Translations under genes and position numbers: made by a program | Shown here: positions 22,290 to 34,709 of the stretch, in pieces | Layout of the letters: each line of letters starts with the position of its first letter | Position numbering within the stretch: position 1 is the first letter of the stretch | Assembly: GCA_036346225.1 (NCBI GenBank) | Contig: JARFIW010001456.1 | Location: 248,001 to 312,000 of the forward strand | DNA length: 64,000 bases | Direction of reading: 5' to 3' | From: Platerodrilus igneus | Taxonomy: Eukaryota; Arthropoda; Insecta; Coleoptera; Lycidae | Notes under the pieces: model-generated | Databases searched by the model: none | The model's input: the letters and a program-made list of their open reading frames with translations, nothing else | What the model was told of the DNA's origin: nothing

Positions 22290-22461
22290 GGGGTTGGATC
22301 GTTTCAAAGTCGGGTTGATGGTTTGATCTTGTTGCTTCTGGTCGTCAAGAGCAGAGCTCTTGGAATTCCAGGAGATCGGTCTCCGGTCTCCGGGGCAGAG
22401 CCTCGGTCCAAGGAGAGGTGGTACTTTTATGTCTCTGTCCGGGTAGTTTTCTTTGTGTGTT

Positions 22462-22956
22462 TTATCCGCCAAGATAACGTTGGTGGATGAGTGCCGTGGT
22501 TTTTTGTGTGAGTGCATTTAAGTGTGGAAAAAGATTTTCGTTCCAAATCATCTGGTGTAGGGTTTTGTTTAATAATGTTTGTCTATGTTCGTAGAGGTAC
22601 GGTTGTAAGTCATTACACTCGAATACTATATGTTCCGGTGTTCCTATTTCTCCGCACGTGCATATGTTGTTGTCAACTAAGTTCATGCGTTCTCTGTATG
22701 TTGGATAGGGTCCGTGGCCAGTTAGGTAATGAATAAATCCCCGACTGGGCACCAGGTATTTGGCTTTTAGGCGGTTTTTAATATTTGGGATCATTGCATA
22801 TACCCTTCTACCGGTTGTGCTTTGATCCCATCTTGTCTGCCATTCTGCAAATATGTAGTTTTTTATTTCCGTCTTTGTCGTGGGCAGTTGGTTTGTGTTT
22901 AAGATGCCTTGTAGGTTGGGAAGCCGTTGATGCAAAAAATCCGGTAAAGCCAACAA
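22462..22956 (-). pseudogene. R1-like LINE ORF2 C-terminus (zinc-knuckle end)
   Basis: 164 codons nearly identical to the C-terminus of the ORF2 at 49534-51450. They include RGFIHYLTGHGPYPTYRERM and a Cys/His motif CTCGEIGTPEHIVFEC (C-x-C-x7-H-x4-C) thought to bind nucleic acid in R1-like LINEs. RT and endonuclease are absent through 5' truncation. The first residues before LQGIL diverge from the other copy. Confidence 0.85.
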
Positions 22957-23060
22957 AATCCTGTAATACTAACAAAACTTTGTAGGACTGACAAAATTCT
23001 TGTAGGGCTAAAAAATTTTGTATGACCAACCAAATTCTGTAAAGCTAACCAACAAATATG
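22940..23060 (+). repeat. Degenerate 19-20 bp tandem repeat at LINE truncation point
   Basis: Five to six units with the pattern GTAaaGCcaACaAAATTCT follow one another directly beside the truncated LINE 5' end. Units begin with GTA at about 22943, 22962, 22981, 23002, 23020 and 23039. They are diverged, so the array is old or was copied with errors. Confidence 0.5.
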
Positions 23061-23421
23061 TACTAGCTTACATGTACCCTTAAGTCAACCAAAATCGTTA
23101 ATGTCCAAGCATTCCTGAGCCGACTATCCTCCTGAAGCTCACCAATCTCGTACTACGATATCAGTCTGGGGCCATCGATTTTCTCACTGCAAGCAAGCAG
23201 CTGGAACATGGGTTCATTCAATCTCAGGGTGGCAACCAACGGCCAGAGGTTAAGGGCGGGTTATATTTGTCAAATCTTGAAACAGATTTTTATTCCACAA
23301 CCAATTTTCCCACAAATGGTGAAGTTTCTAGTTGTGAAAACCTGGATCGTTACAGTCTCTAAGACCTTGCACCCAACTGATTCGATATAATTTTTTGTTT
23401 GTTAATTTTTGATATTTTTTA

Positions 23422-23465
<44 letters not shown>

Positions 23466-24774
23466 TCCGACAGTAATATTTATTCTAACTTTGATATATT
23501 TGAAATTTTCACTAATAATTATTTTAAGATTATTTGAGTCACAGTTTTTGATTAAACTTTTACATGATTATCAGATCTGATGCCCATCTAGATGCTAAGT
23601 AACGCAATATTGTTTAACTAATAATTTTTATATGACTAAAACATGTAAAACAATTTATTTCTTTTCATAATTATTATTGGATACAAATTATTTATTATAT
23701 AATAAATACCTTCAGATTTTAGTATGTTCCATTCTCTAAAAAGGTAAATTTTAAAAAATTTTTAATTCTATTTTAGTGGCGTTTTTGTATCTACCCTAAA
23801 ATAGTAAATTTTTTAATTAGTACTTACTAGATACAGTGACGTCCAACTTCACTTTATTATGTTTTCCGTTTAGCAAAGAATATTTCAATCCTGCCCTTCT
23901 CCTAATCTCACATGGGATAATAGCTAAGCTAATCGACGGCGCCACAGTTTTTGTTGCATCTTGTACGTGTAAAAATTTTAAGTCGTTTTGTAGTTCCAAA
24001 TTACCGTGTCTCACATGCATTATTATTTTAAGAGGTCTTTATTACTATAATTAAAAATCTAGAATCATTACAACAGCTTCAACTCTAAAATTTTAAATTC
24101 GTTGGAAAGCTGTTACAGTTGCTCTTGCATTGTGAGGCGCGAATTTCTGTTCTATCTCTTCCCTTAAGGCAAGATCTCTTAATAATCAAAACTGCTAGAA
24201 CATTAAAATGCTTTTCATGGAAAGAAATTTTGAAAAATCACCTCAACGGATATTTAAATAACGTTTTCATGAAGAGTGCTTTGAAGTTCAATTTACATAA
24301 CGCGTTTTAGAAACACTGGCTTTTAACTGACATATAACGCGTTTTAAACGGCATTTAGTATCAAGGGATGATTTGCATTTTACGGATTTTACTACGTACT
24401 ATACTATTTAAAGATACGAAAATAATATACAAAGTGTTTCTGTACTGAAACAAGGATTTAGTCTTGGAAAAATATTAGAAACAGTTTCTTGATTTTTTGT
24501 GTTTTGGGGTATTACATGAGTTATGACCGTTAGCGTGATGTGCGCATGAACACGAACATTGACTATACGATCAGACCGTGGTGAATAGTTGTACTATTTC
24601 TTCGATTATCTACAAAATTGTTAGTTAGTAACGTATGGTCTATCTTTAGCAGAAATTAGATCAAATGTGTCGGAACTAATCCGGCTTATGACTTCGGCGC
24701 GGCACTGTTCTAATCGGGACGATACCTTTTACCTTTTTAAGTTCATGGTTGGTAAAATTATAGATAAAATGTTT
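23061..24774. other. No gene seen; (TA)n at 23424-23462
   Basis: AT-rich DNA with a TA dinucleotide run of about 38 bp. Short frames (for example 23817-24020 minus and 24119-24310 plus) have no motifs. Confidence 0.5.
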
Positions 24775-25050
24775 TAGGTGGTGATAGGGAACACTTTTCT
24801 AAGATCAAAGTTTAAACAAAAATTTCTTTTAAGTCCCCACCCTAATGGGGTGGGTCAATTTATAGAAATTTTGTAAGCGTCTTCCTGTCAATGGATATAG
24901 CATTGAAACTATTAACTTTAGCGTATTGATCATCTAAAACTATTTTAAAGAGCGTAAAATTTTCTATAAGTTTGCATTTTTATCATTTTTTGTCTAAACT
25001 AAAGAATACAGGACTTATCTAGAGATTTGTATGAAAAATGAAAAATTTAT
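24775..25050 (+). mobile_element. Tc1/mariner-like element terminal fragment
   Basis: It starts at a TA followed by GGTGGTGATAGGGAACAC, then TTTTCTAAGA. The next 250 bp match the terminal region of the element at 31738 and, inverted, 43397-43180. Upstream sequences of the copies are unrelated, so the TA/GGTGG border is a true element end. Only the outer portion is present here; no transposase follows. Confidence 0.65.
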
Positions 25051-25909
25051 CAATAGGTATGTTCGTTTGTCTGTTCCAATCTTCCAATGTACACTAATCT
25101 GCACTTTATTTATGAAAGAACAAACCAGAGCTTAGTAGCATAATGCACGTCAGTATTTGCCATATTCATCAGTGAACGTATGAACTATACTTTAGTGCAA
25201 TCTAGTTTATACAAACGAACAGAACAAATGAGCCGAACGCGTTGATCTTAAGCAATACATTTATATTTTTGTTTATTAGTAGAATTTCTTCTTATTTTCA
25301 ATCTAGTGTTTTAGTGTTCACTGTTTTTAGAATAGTGTAATTTTAATTTTGCTAACAATTTGGATCTATGCCCCTCTTGATCTTGAGGCCCTACCCTAGG
25401 CTGAAGTCTAGTTAATCTATAGAAAAATCCGGCCCTGGCCAGCACCAACAAAAGATATCGGTAAAACCACTTTCAAGTCTGAAGATTTTAAAGCATCCTC
25501 TATGATATGACGAAAAATACACATTTGAAAGTAAAATTCGTTTAGCAGGAAGTATTAATTTTCTTGCTGGTACAAATACGTCATTAACGTCAATACTTCC
25601 ATCAATATGTATAGAAGTATTCACCAGTTCCTTATTTCATAAATAAATGCATATTGTATTATTTGATATACGAGATGCAAACAGTATATTCTTAGGATTA
25701 ACGCTTGCACAAGTGGCTATAATAACATAATCCTTAACTTGCAAACCTTCAATTATCGGGAAAATTATGACTTACTTTTTTTTAGGAAATGACGTGGTTT
25801 TACAACATTTGAAAAAGAAACTATGTTTCCTTTAGACTGTGGAACGGTATCAAACTTAGATGTGGTTGTTCTAAGATTGCAACGGTTTTTCCTTAGAGGC
25901 TCCTGCCCC
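25051..25909. other. No gene seen
   Basis: AT-rich non-coding DNA; nothing recognised. Confidence 0.5.
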
Positions 25910-26060
25910 ACTCATGGGCGCTAGTGAGACGAAGTCTTCCGACATAACTAGGGGTCTATTCCTTGGGTAGAGCTATGAGAAATGGGGGGGTAAGTCGAAA
26001 TCTGTTTGTAGGTCAAACTTAATCTAAAACAAATAGGCGCCACCAAGTCCGGACTTATTC
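25910..26060 (+). repeat. Dispersed GGCGCC repeat family, copy 2
   Basis: Carries ACTAGGGGTCTATTCCTTGG, GTAGAGC and ATGAGAAATGGGGGGG, and closes with AGGCGCCACCAAGTCC near 26036. It is most similar to the copy at 38.6 kb, which has the same first and last blocks. Confidence 0.5.
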
Positions 26061-27118
26061 AGGATAATGGCATGGCATATTTCTAAGGGCGGACGTGGAG
26101 ACCCAAAGAAAAAAAGATCACCTTTGATGACAAAAACCTGTCTTAATAAAATAAGACGCTGTTCCTGTAAGAAATTATAATAGTTAGGTTAATAAAAAAG
26201 GTGGAACACTATTTGGGTCCCGCAAATATACATAAAGAAGTAGTAAAAAGATATTTTCAATATAAAGTTGGCATCAAATTCTACTCTTAAGGATGTTAGC
26301 TTTCTGTGGTTAGGTTTGATCATATTTGATCAAAATAAAAACTTTAATCTTGAACCAATTATTTACTAAAAGAATCTCTTTTAAAATAAAATGAATTGCA
26401 ACAAAATTTAATTAATAACTGAATTACTTCGTGAATTTTAATTTCAGGTTTATCTAAATTATTCATAATCAAACATTTTACAGTATATTGTAAACTTGTT
26501 ACACAAAAACTCCGACCCGTGCAGATCTGATCAGGCAGGTTACATCTAAAATGTTACTACTCAAATTTTTCTTTTTAAATTACATGTACTAGTTTTAGTT
26601 TCTAAAAAGCAGATCACAAAAATACTCTTGTTTACATAACTTGTGCTAAAGCTGTTCGAAGCATTTGCTTTCAAGAACACATCTGTCAGCAGTATACTAC
26701 AGAAAATAAGTGACGTCAGTAACACCTGTTGTTGTTACTAACGATTCATAATGAACTACGCGTGTTGTTTCTCAAAACATCAAATTAGTGAATTTTAATT
26801 TCGACACTGGAAATCCAGCTCAGCAATAGTTGAAACTTTTATAATATTCATGCTTTTACACATTAGAACAAATTAACGTGTTTCTAATGTGAAACACCAA
26901 AAAAGTACTTAAAGCTAACTACGAACCAAAAACTGCTTTTTTCGCCTTGATGAGGTACTTGTTATATCATGCGAAGATTACTGCATGTAGTGTGAACCAA
27001 GCTCATACTAAACAACTTCTACCAAATGGAGTTGTTCCACGTGTAGAATCAAATACGGTCACGATACATTCGGCAGCTGCTGCAATCCGGATGTTGAATC
27101 ACGCTGCCTCACCAAAGT
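26061..27118. other. No gene seen
   Basis: AT-rich DNA without supported genes. A perfect TGACGTCA palindrome near 26711 is noted, but without a gene nearby it means little. Confidence 0.4.
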
Positions 27119-27297
27119 AGCATCTTTACGTTGTATAACAAAGTGGTCTTCTTAAAATTGGTTTAACTTTCTATTTTCAAAGTTGCATTTCTAATTGTAG
27201 CATTCTTCACGTCGTATAACAAAGTGGTCTTCTTAAAACGGGTTAAATTTCCTATTTTCTAAGTTGCATTTTTAATTGTAGCATTCTTCACGTCGTG
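27119..27297 (+). repeat. 80-bp tandem duplication
   Basis: Two units (27119-27198 and 27199-27279) share AACAAAGTGGTCTTCTTAAA and AAGTTGCATTT..TAATTGT. A third unit starts (AGCATTCTTCACGTCGT) and breaks off at about 27297. The units differ at several positions. Confidence 0.7.
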
Positions 27298-27994
27298 CTA
27301 TATAAATTATCTCAAATTAAACAAGTTAATAACCTTCATACGATACCAACCGCTATTCAAAGATGTGTCCCGACTCCTCAAAGTTGATACGCAAATTGTC
27401 GGCCTGCAGTCTTTGGTACATCTTATCGCTTCTTCCACGTATGGCCGACTGATTACAAAACTAACTCGGGCGACCGAGGCGTCTGAGGAGGAGACTGTCC
27501 AACCGAAACGCGCCTGCGAATAGCTGTAGAAGACACAGATATTTAACCACAAATAGAATACCAAAGGACGATGCTGCTTTAACGTATTACCTTAGTTGTT
27601 AAATGTATTTTACCATTATTTTAATAAAAGTGTTTTATTATTCTCGCACTTTTATGAAGAGATTTATTAATCAAAAATAAAATTGTTACAAGATTATCCT
27701 CAGTGAGTGATTCATTTATGGAGGCATTCCTGTAGTCAGAAACGCCATCCTCTCGCTCCTCCAAAGAGGCATTTAAATTCTACATACTTGAAGCTAATTA
27801 AATAAGCAGTCGGCTGCAGTTTGCAACATTGGCCATGCACCTGGTGACCATTTTGATATCAACAACGAACACAAAGATCTATTTACTTCTTAAGTTAAAA
27901 TATAATTTTTACTTTTTGGTTAATATAATGCAGAGGATGGCTTCAATTAAGATGACATAGAGCCAAGCAGTGTTGCCAAAAAGAATTATCTAAG
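27298..27994. other. No gene recognised
   Basis: An 85-codon frame on the minus strand (27307-27564) has no motif I recognise and no splice or promoter context. It is treated as chance. Confidence 0.4.
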
Positions 27995-28100
27995 CTCGCG
28001 GACTAGTCTCGGGGTCTATCCCTGCGGAGGCATGAGATTGGGGGGGAGGGGGGTTTTTTCCATTAATTAACCTGTCTTTGTACAATTTTAGGGCGCCACT
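27995..28100 (+). repeat. Dispersed GGCGCC repeat family, copy 3
   Basis: Reads GGACTAGTCTCGGGGTCTAT, then CATGAGATTGGGGGGGAGGG, then AGGGCGCCACTGCGTC, the same order as the other copies with a shorter interior. Confidence 0.45.
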
Positions 28101-30289
28101 GCGTCAAACACATAAACAAAAAATAATCTTCTTAAGGAAAGACGTAGATAAACCTTAAGGGAATTAACTCAAGCCTGAAGATAGATACTCAACAACATAA
28201 CTGTGTTTCTTTTACACTTAAACATTGTAACTAGAATTTCAGAAATAAAACTATTACCTTAGTTTGCAGATATGTAATAAAGTTATTTGGAGTTCTTGTA
28301 TATACAAAAAGAATAAATAAAATAAATTAAAGACAATCAAAATTATAAAAACATGAGTGGAAAGGTCTTATCGATGCTGAATTGACAAATTAGCAGTTAC
28401 TAGTGGTTAAAGCCCATCACAAAAATAATATTTCATTACATTAAACAAATGCTTCAAGCAAAGATCTTTGTTCTCGGCTCACAAGGATAAGTCAGAGATT
28501 AGCTTATCATACAATTCATTTGTACAACATGCATTTAACTGTCCAGATGTTTATCTGGCAGATGTTAAACCAAGATGTGCCCTAATCGACTATTTAAATT
28601 TAACAATTAATACAAAAAAATTTAGCCAGATTATCTAACATATTCTAAATAAGGCGATTTTATTTTTACTGGAAAACTTGCTAATTCTGTATTCAAAAAC
28701 ACTAAAACTATTTTAAATCGTTAAGCAAATTATCTTATATGTATTCAGTGACACATAATTTATTTTAATAAGAAAGCTTTTATACCTTAGTATATGAAAA
28801 TATGCTACAATTTTAAAATCGTTTAACAGAAAACTTTAATATATTTAATTATCAGAAATGTATGGAATTTTTTAAAAAATTATTTAGAAAATTATTTATC
28901 CTCTAAGTCGACATGTTGCACAATAATCTTAGTTCTTGTTTGGGTCGGTGTTTGATACAACAAATAGTAGCGTACTCACTGAACTGAAGTGTTCACACAC
29001 TTACAACACCTGCAGATTGCAACCACGTGCCAACGTAGCTACATTACGAACTAATGGATCAACATCGACTTCCATACGGCCCAAAATTATGCTAATCAAT
29101 TCAGAAATCCATTATATATTTATTATTAAAGGTGAAACTTATAGATGAAACTGCTTGCTAAAAATTCAAATGAATTATTCTCTATAAAGACGCCATATTG
29201 TCATGCTTACGAACCGTTTTATAGACCTTGTTTATCTTTCTGATTGTCTTCAATAAAAATCTATGCCCTCTTCATACACCAAGCGACGTGTCGCTCCCAC
29301 GAATCGAATTTTATTCGACCCATTTTGGTAAGGTAACTTCCTACCACGTTTCTTTTAGTATTCTCTTTATCTGACTACATCCGATACAAGAATGGATCAA
29401 GTGCATCGGGCAGACGCCTTGAACCCCACGCGCATGACAGCGTGGATCGATAAACAAGTCGACTACATATTCACGCCTGGATCGGGGCAATACATCAAAC
29501 ATATAGCAATTTGGTAATTGCCTATATGTGAAATGTTACAAAGTTAAAATATATGGTGTAGGTTCACATACAGTTTGATGGTGATTCACCAAACAACAAT
29601 ACTATTATGCAATGTACTAAACCATATGCTTTACAAGTAACTGCATATAAAACACTAACAAATAAGGTATCTGTCAGTTTGACAGTTTGTTAGTTTTTCT
29701 ATTTAAATATAAAATCAATTTTTTAAAACAGCAACAGAAAGGTCAAACATGCACTATATAAAAATAGTTCTATTGATAATAAACACTGAATTTACATACA
29801 CAAAAATCACAACTAAAACTTCAATAAATCAAGAGCAACAGCTAAACCCGAGTTACACATTACATAAAGCCAAGATTAGTTGACATTAGATTTACCCTTA
29901 AAAGGTTCTCATATTATGTATATAGTACCTTTCCTTGGATGACAACTGCACCCCTTGTAGATTAAAAATATATACATTTAATGTTTGTTTTATTTTAGAC
30001 ATGTCATATATCTCTCTGAAGATAGATAAATGACACATAAACACAGTTATAAAAGTCTGGAGTTATGCAAGTTCTCACGGACGACCAAAAAGGGTGGTAT
30101 AAGAAAATTTATAAATACAAGTGACAGCCAAGCTTCACTTCGCTTCAATATTTAACTTCAACATTTGAGTTCAGGTCTTAAACTTTAGAACTAGTAGTTT
30201 AATTTAGATACAAGTACGCATCGTGCGTAATTGTATGTCAAATTAAATGTAATATTTATAGTTTACGTTCAATAAATGTTATAAAAATT
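28101..30289. other. No gene seen
   Basis: AT-rich non-coding DNA. The 29280-29480 patch is richer in GC but has no open frame or RNA-like fold that I can support. Confidence 0.4.
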
Positions 30290-31200
30290 TCTAATTGTTG
30301 AAGAACAAAAATTCATGCGTTAACTACTATACCATGTGCACACAATGGGCGCGAGTGTGTGTGCATGTGTGTGGTGTGTTAGCGCGTGTGTGTGCATCTG
30401 TACGTGTTGTGTGTGTTTGTCTGTATAAATGTGTGGCGATTTTTTTTGTTTTATTGTGTTTTTACATGCTTCTTACCGACCATCGATAGCCGAAAATTAG
30501 AAACTAAGCTATCGTAGTGCACGTCCCGGACCATCGGCACTTGCAAACTGGGGATTGCTTGTGCACCGTCCCTGAGTGGGTACGCGTGTGTGTCTATGTG
30601 TTGTGTTGTGTTTTATTTAAGGTTGTTGTTTTATTTTCCATATCCATTATTCTAGCTAAGCTGTTGACAAGTTTATGTTTCGAATGCAGTATATTTTCCT
30701 ATTTTATGTTAGTTTGAGTAGTGCATTTGTAGCTTTGTTTCCGAGAGTCCTCCTTGAGCTCCTTCCACAATGATCAAGAAGTCGTCTGCATAGGCTATGA
30801 TAGACAAAACCTCTTCCGCGGCATCCAGAATCTCCAGCAGTTCCTTGACTACAATATCCTAAAAAGAGCGGTCCGCACACCAAACCCTGTGGGCAACTCA
30901 TGGTTATTCTCTTGGGGATGTTACATATATTTGGTTTCGTAGACTACAATGTGTACCTGTTCTGGCAGTAGCTTCTAAATACGTGATGTAGTTGTTGTGA
31001 ATATCTTAAGTGGTGCTGTAAGCAAATAAAAAGCTAAGACCACCATAGATTGTTGAAGACTTCCTCAATGTCCACCATGACGAGTATCACGCATTTTTCA
31101 GTTGCTTCCGCTAGGGTGTTTGTCATAGCGTTTATTGCGTGTTTTGTCAAGCATCCTCCACTAAACCGATACTGTACTTTAAAGTACAATGATTTAATAA
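30290..31200 (-). pseudogene. R1-like LINE fragment: RT joined to 3' UTR (internal deletion)
   Basis: On the minus strand, about 31195-30712 encodes RT pieces: CLTKHAINAMTNTLAEA, LVMVDIEEVFNNLWWS, SCPQGLVCGPLFLG and a decayed catalytic YADD region. These align to QYGFTENKSTEDAIN, VDIEGAFNNLWWP and GCPQGSICGPLFW of the LINE at 46.8-52.9 kb. At 30712 the coding sequence breaks off directly into a GT-rich region (30340-30630) with CCCGGACCATCGGCA-type blocks like that LINE's 3' UTR. An internal deletion therefore removed the rest of ORF2. Confidence 0.75.
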
Positions 31201-32270
31201 GAAAAGTTGCTATCGTTAGGCGTTACTTGCAAGTATAATCAGAGCCTGAGAAATATGTATCCATTTTTAAGAATCGTTATAAAATTTTGTATCCTTATAA
31301 CAACTCACTATTAGTGTTCAATTATATATGCGTTCTTTTAGTACAATTTTTATTTTCAAACAGACAACGTTGATAACTAAATGCACGATAAACTTATTTA
31401 TCGGTACTTCTGCAAAGGAAATCCATTAAACCAGGAAGATTAGTTAAATGAGTTGGACTTACTTAATATATTTGTTATGAAATCGCATGAAAAAATGCGA
31501 AGCAATTATACAGCAATTTACAAAGTAGATGATTAGGGAATATAAATTCTATTACGTTTATATTTTTATCTTGGTCATCAAGAGATTGCCATATATCGTT
31601 CATGAAATATCTCCCCACTTAAAATAATTATGAGTTTATGTTGATAATTATATTCAACTTAAAATTCCTATCATTAGTGCAATTAGTACATTTGACCTTA
31701 TATATAGTAGGTGTCATTGTTATTCGTACAAATATTTTAGGTGATGATAGGGAACACTTTTCTAAGAACAAAATTTAAATAAATTTTTTTGTAAGTCCCC
31801 ACCCTAAAGGGATTGCTCAATTTATAGCATTTTTGTGGGTGTCTCTCTGTAAATAGATATAGCATCGAAAGTATTCACTTTAGCGTATTGATCATCTAAA
31901 ACTATTTTAAAATTTTCTGTAAGTTTGCATTTTTATAATTTTTGTCTAAATTAAAGGATACAGGTGTTATCTAGAGCTTTATGTGAAAAAATGAAAAAAT
32001 TTACAAAATTTGTTTTTGTAGTATTTGAATATGCAATAGCTTTTAAACGGCAAAAGTTAGAAAAAAAAGAACAACCCATTCCGGATAGCAAATTTTATAA
32101 GGTACAACTTTGCCGTAACAAAGTTTTTTATAGAATTATTCTATCTTGTAGAAAAATTGAAATAGTCAAAAGTGGACAAGAATTGATAAAATGCAAAACT
32201 AAGGTTCATCTTTATTTAATTAATTTAATATAATTAATTTCAAGTTATTTTAATAAATGTTCAAAATAAC
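30712..32270 (+). repeat. Left arm of large inverted duplication
   Basis: Matches 42860-44460 in inverse orientation across an R1-like LINE piece, a roughly 500-bp spacer and a Tc1/mariner-like terminal region. Both arms share the same joints, so this composite was duplicated after assembly. Confidence 0.75.
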
Positions 32271-33000
32271 ATCCCACATTTGCTCTCTTTGCACTCTTTG
32301 TAAAAGATGTTGAGTTACAAATTGTATAAGAACTCCTTGCTCGTTGAGCTCGCTAACTGCATTCGTTATTCTATTCAATAATTCGTCTCTAGCGTATGGC
32401 TTTTCCCTATTACCATATATCATCGCTTTTAGGTCACCCCATAAAAAATAGTCTAGAGGATTGCAATTTGGGGATCTTGCTGGCCAATTAAAGGAACCTC
32501 CTTTTCCTATCCATTTTCGGGGGAAAATTCTGTTTAAATGGGTTCTAAAGTTCTATCCAAAATGTGCCGGTACGCCGTCATGTTGAAACCACATATTGAT
32601 CTGTATTGCTATTGGAATATTCTCTAGCAGTTTTGTAATTTATTTTCTAAGAATGATAAATATTCGGTAGCTGACATGCATTCGTTTTCGAGAAAAAATA
32701 AGGGCCAATTATTTTGCTTCCTAACATACTACACCAACAATTTACGCTAAAACGCCTTTGATGTCAAGTTTCTCTTGTTTTTCTAAGATTTTCGATAGCC
32801 CATTGATTCTGGTTTCTGTTATTGTTTACACCATCTCTTGTAAATTGCGCTTCATCGGTAGAAAAAAATATATCAAGCAAATCTTTGTAAATTTCGCTTG
32901 CTTCTCAACCAATTGCAGAAAATAAGTCTTTGCTGTTAGTCTGCATGTTTGTAATACTTGTACCGAATATAAATTGTATGGGTAGTACTAATACCTATGC
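31738..33000 (-). mobile_element. Tc1/mariner-like DNA transposon remnant
   Basis: The left border is TA followed by GGTGATGATAGGGAACAC, shared with the copies at 24775 and (inverted) 43397. About 500 bp of AT-rich sequence precedes the transposase pseudogene (32255-32990, minus). The opposite terminal repeat was not identified. A 370-bp part of the element (31880-32270) recurs in direct orientation at 33105-33480. Confidence 0.65.
32255..32990 (-). pseudogene. Tc1/mariner-superfamily transposase (DDE), C-terminal half
   Basis: The minus strand reads MWFQHDGVPAHFG (second catalytic Asp), then FPRKWIGKGGSFNWPARSPN and PLDYFLWGDLKAMIYGN (third Asp), then DELLNRITNAVSEL to the end. WFQ.DGAPAH...WPARSPDL.PLDFFLWG is the hallmark of IS630/Tc1/mariner transposases of the SETMAR-like insect group. 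The upstream part is visible as GLSKILEKQEKLDIKGVLA with stops and frame changes. The N-terminal DNA-binding domain was not found. It is inactive. Confidence 0.85.
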
Positions 33001-33104
33001 ACTGGTTTCTAAATCTATTTAAATAAAATTGACAATTAGTGAATATATAAAAATGTTAAGAGTTAATTTTGACGAACTTTGTGTTTTGATATACCAAATT
33101 CAGC

Positions 33105-33540
33105 TTAAAACTATTTTAAAGAGCGTAAAATTTTCTACAAATTTGTATTCTTATCATTTTTTGTCTAAACTAAAGGATACAGGAGTTATCTAGAGATTTG
33201 TATGAAAAATGAACAAATTTACAAAATTGCTTTTTTTGTAATATTTGAATACGCGATAACTTCCAAACGGGAAGTGTTAGAAAAAACGTCGGTCCATTCC
33301 GGATATCAAATTTTATGAGGTACATCTTTGCCGTAACAAAGTTTTTTATAGAATTATTCTATCATGTAGAAAAATTGAAATAGTCAAAAGTGAACAAGAA
33401 TTGATAAAATGCAAAACTATTAACTTTCATCTTTATTCAATTAACATTACGATTATAACTTTAGTTATTTTAATGTGTTCAAAATTAATTTAACAACTGT
33501 TTGAAAATTACCTTCTACATTTACAATACATAATTTTTCT
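33105..33540 (+). repeat. Direct repeat of Tc1/mariner-like terminal region
   Basis: Corresponds to 31880-32290 (ACTATTTTAAAGAGCG, GATACAGGAGTTATCTAGAG, CTTTGCCGTAACAAAG and following) in the same orientation, about 1.23 kb further right. It ends in a weak match to the transposase C-terminus. It is a separate, older copy placed next to the transposase fragment. Confidence 0.7.
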
Positions 33541-34084
33541 TTTTTTTAAAAAATGTTCAGTTTTATTCTGTATACATCTCCTCTGGAGTAGAATTCATTT
33601 GTACTATGTTTAAATTGCATTATTAAACATAGATCAAAACAATGCTGATAGTTAACATAACAAATGTTTTACTCATCTGTCAACTGCATTGTTATTCGGT
33701 TGTGTGCTTTTTATAGTTATCCATTGTTAATCAAATTTTGTATTTAAACTTTCAGAAACTCTTGATTGTCTTTATTTTTGTTCTTCTTTTTCGTTATTTT
33801 GCTATAACGTTATTTTCAAATCAAGTTTATTATAAGAACGTAATAATTTAAAGATTATTAATAGTAAATGCTTGTAGACGCTTAGCAGAAACTGAAAAAT
33901 TTCCAAATGCAGATAAAGAACGTGGGCAGCATATTTACAATGACAACGAGCAACCAAATAGTCCGGAAATTTTGGAACGAGTGGAAAATGAACCTTCAAC
34001 CAGTATTAGAGGATTGCAAGTTGAATTTGGTACATCAAAACACAAAGCTCGTCAAAATTAACTCTAATATTTTAAAACATTCAT
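33541..34084. other. No gene seen
   Basis: AT-rich non-coding DNA. Confidence 0.4.
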
Positions 34085-34640
34085 TAATTGTCAATTTTCC
34101 CCTAAATTTGCACAGTTTGCATCTATCACTATCTGTTCTAGTTCTACATCTACCTTTTTTCCTATCTCTACTTGTAATATATGCCATACTATTCCCCAAA
34201 AATGCCTTAGAACCTATTCTGCCCTTGTAATTGTCCTATTTATTTTTTCCACGGATATCTTTATTCCCTTGCTATTTCTATAACCCATTTGTTATTAACT
34301 TTGTCTGTCCATGCTATCATCCTCATACATCTGAAGCGCAACATTCCAAAAGGCTGCTACCGTTTTTCTGTCTGCTTTTCCTACTGCCCGAATTTCATAC
34401 GCATACTGTGCTGTGCTCCACACATATGCTGTCAACAATTTTCTTCTTGTTTCTATGTTTGTTGTCTTTAACCATAGGCGCTGTTCTTTCTTGTTAGATG
34501 CAGTTCGGTCTTTTTCTATTGTTCTACAATTATACGCCCTATTTCTCCGACATTCAGTGGTTGTGAAGGGGAGGAGGGGAGCAGCCTGTGGATGCCAAGT
34601 TCGCCCAGCACTTGAACATTTGCTGATTTAAAATTTTTTC
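34085..34640 (-). mobile_element. RTE-like LINE 3' fragment (paralogue of 8246-8870)
   Basis: On the minus strand it reads YEIRAVGKADRKTVAAF, RCMRM-like and DKVNN blocks, which correspond to the YGCETWTL..R..AFEMW.RRM and DKVTNEEV region of RTE-like ORFs. The same order of sequence, including the flanking AACATTAGTTGCAGATATTT, is seen at 8.3-8.9 kb. Confidence 0.6.
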
Positions 34641-34705
34641 CAATATATTTTTTGCATAGTCAACATTAGTTGCAGATATTTCACAACCACCAACTGCAGT
34701 TCTTT

Positions 34706-34709
34706 ATAA
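34706..34709 (+). repeat. ATAA target-site duplication, left copy
   Basis: ATAA precedes the TGCTACG border; the same ATAA follows the GTAACA border at 36879-36882. Confidence 0.55.

Larger units (their letters stand above)
21361..22956 (-). mobile_element. 5'-truncated copy of the R1-like LINE (same family as 46.8-52.9 kb)
   Basis: Reading right to left, the ORF2 C-terminus (22956-22462) is followed by the same 3' UTR as the longer copy. That UTR includes a perfect 13-bp hairpin at 22255-22289 and two tandem units at 21480-21870, and ends in the (AAT)n tail. The break near 22940 is a 5' truncation, as usual after incomplete reverse transcription. The (GT)n at about 21920-21973 is part of its 3' UTR. 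Confidence 0.88.

Noticed and set aside
26711..26718. TGACGTCA (CRE-like) palindrome as a regulatory site
   Set aside because: No gene or promoter lies nearby; an 8-bp match is expected by chance about this often.
27307..27564. 85-codon minus-strand frame with Cys, Arg and Ser residues
   Set aside because: No recognisable motif, no promoter or splice context, and no related sequence in the window.
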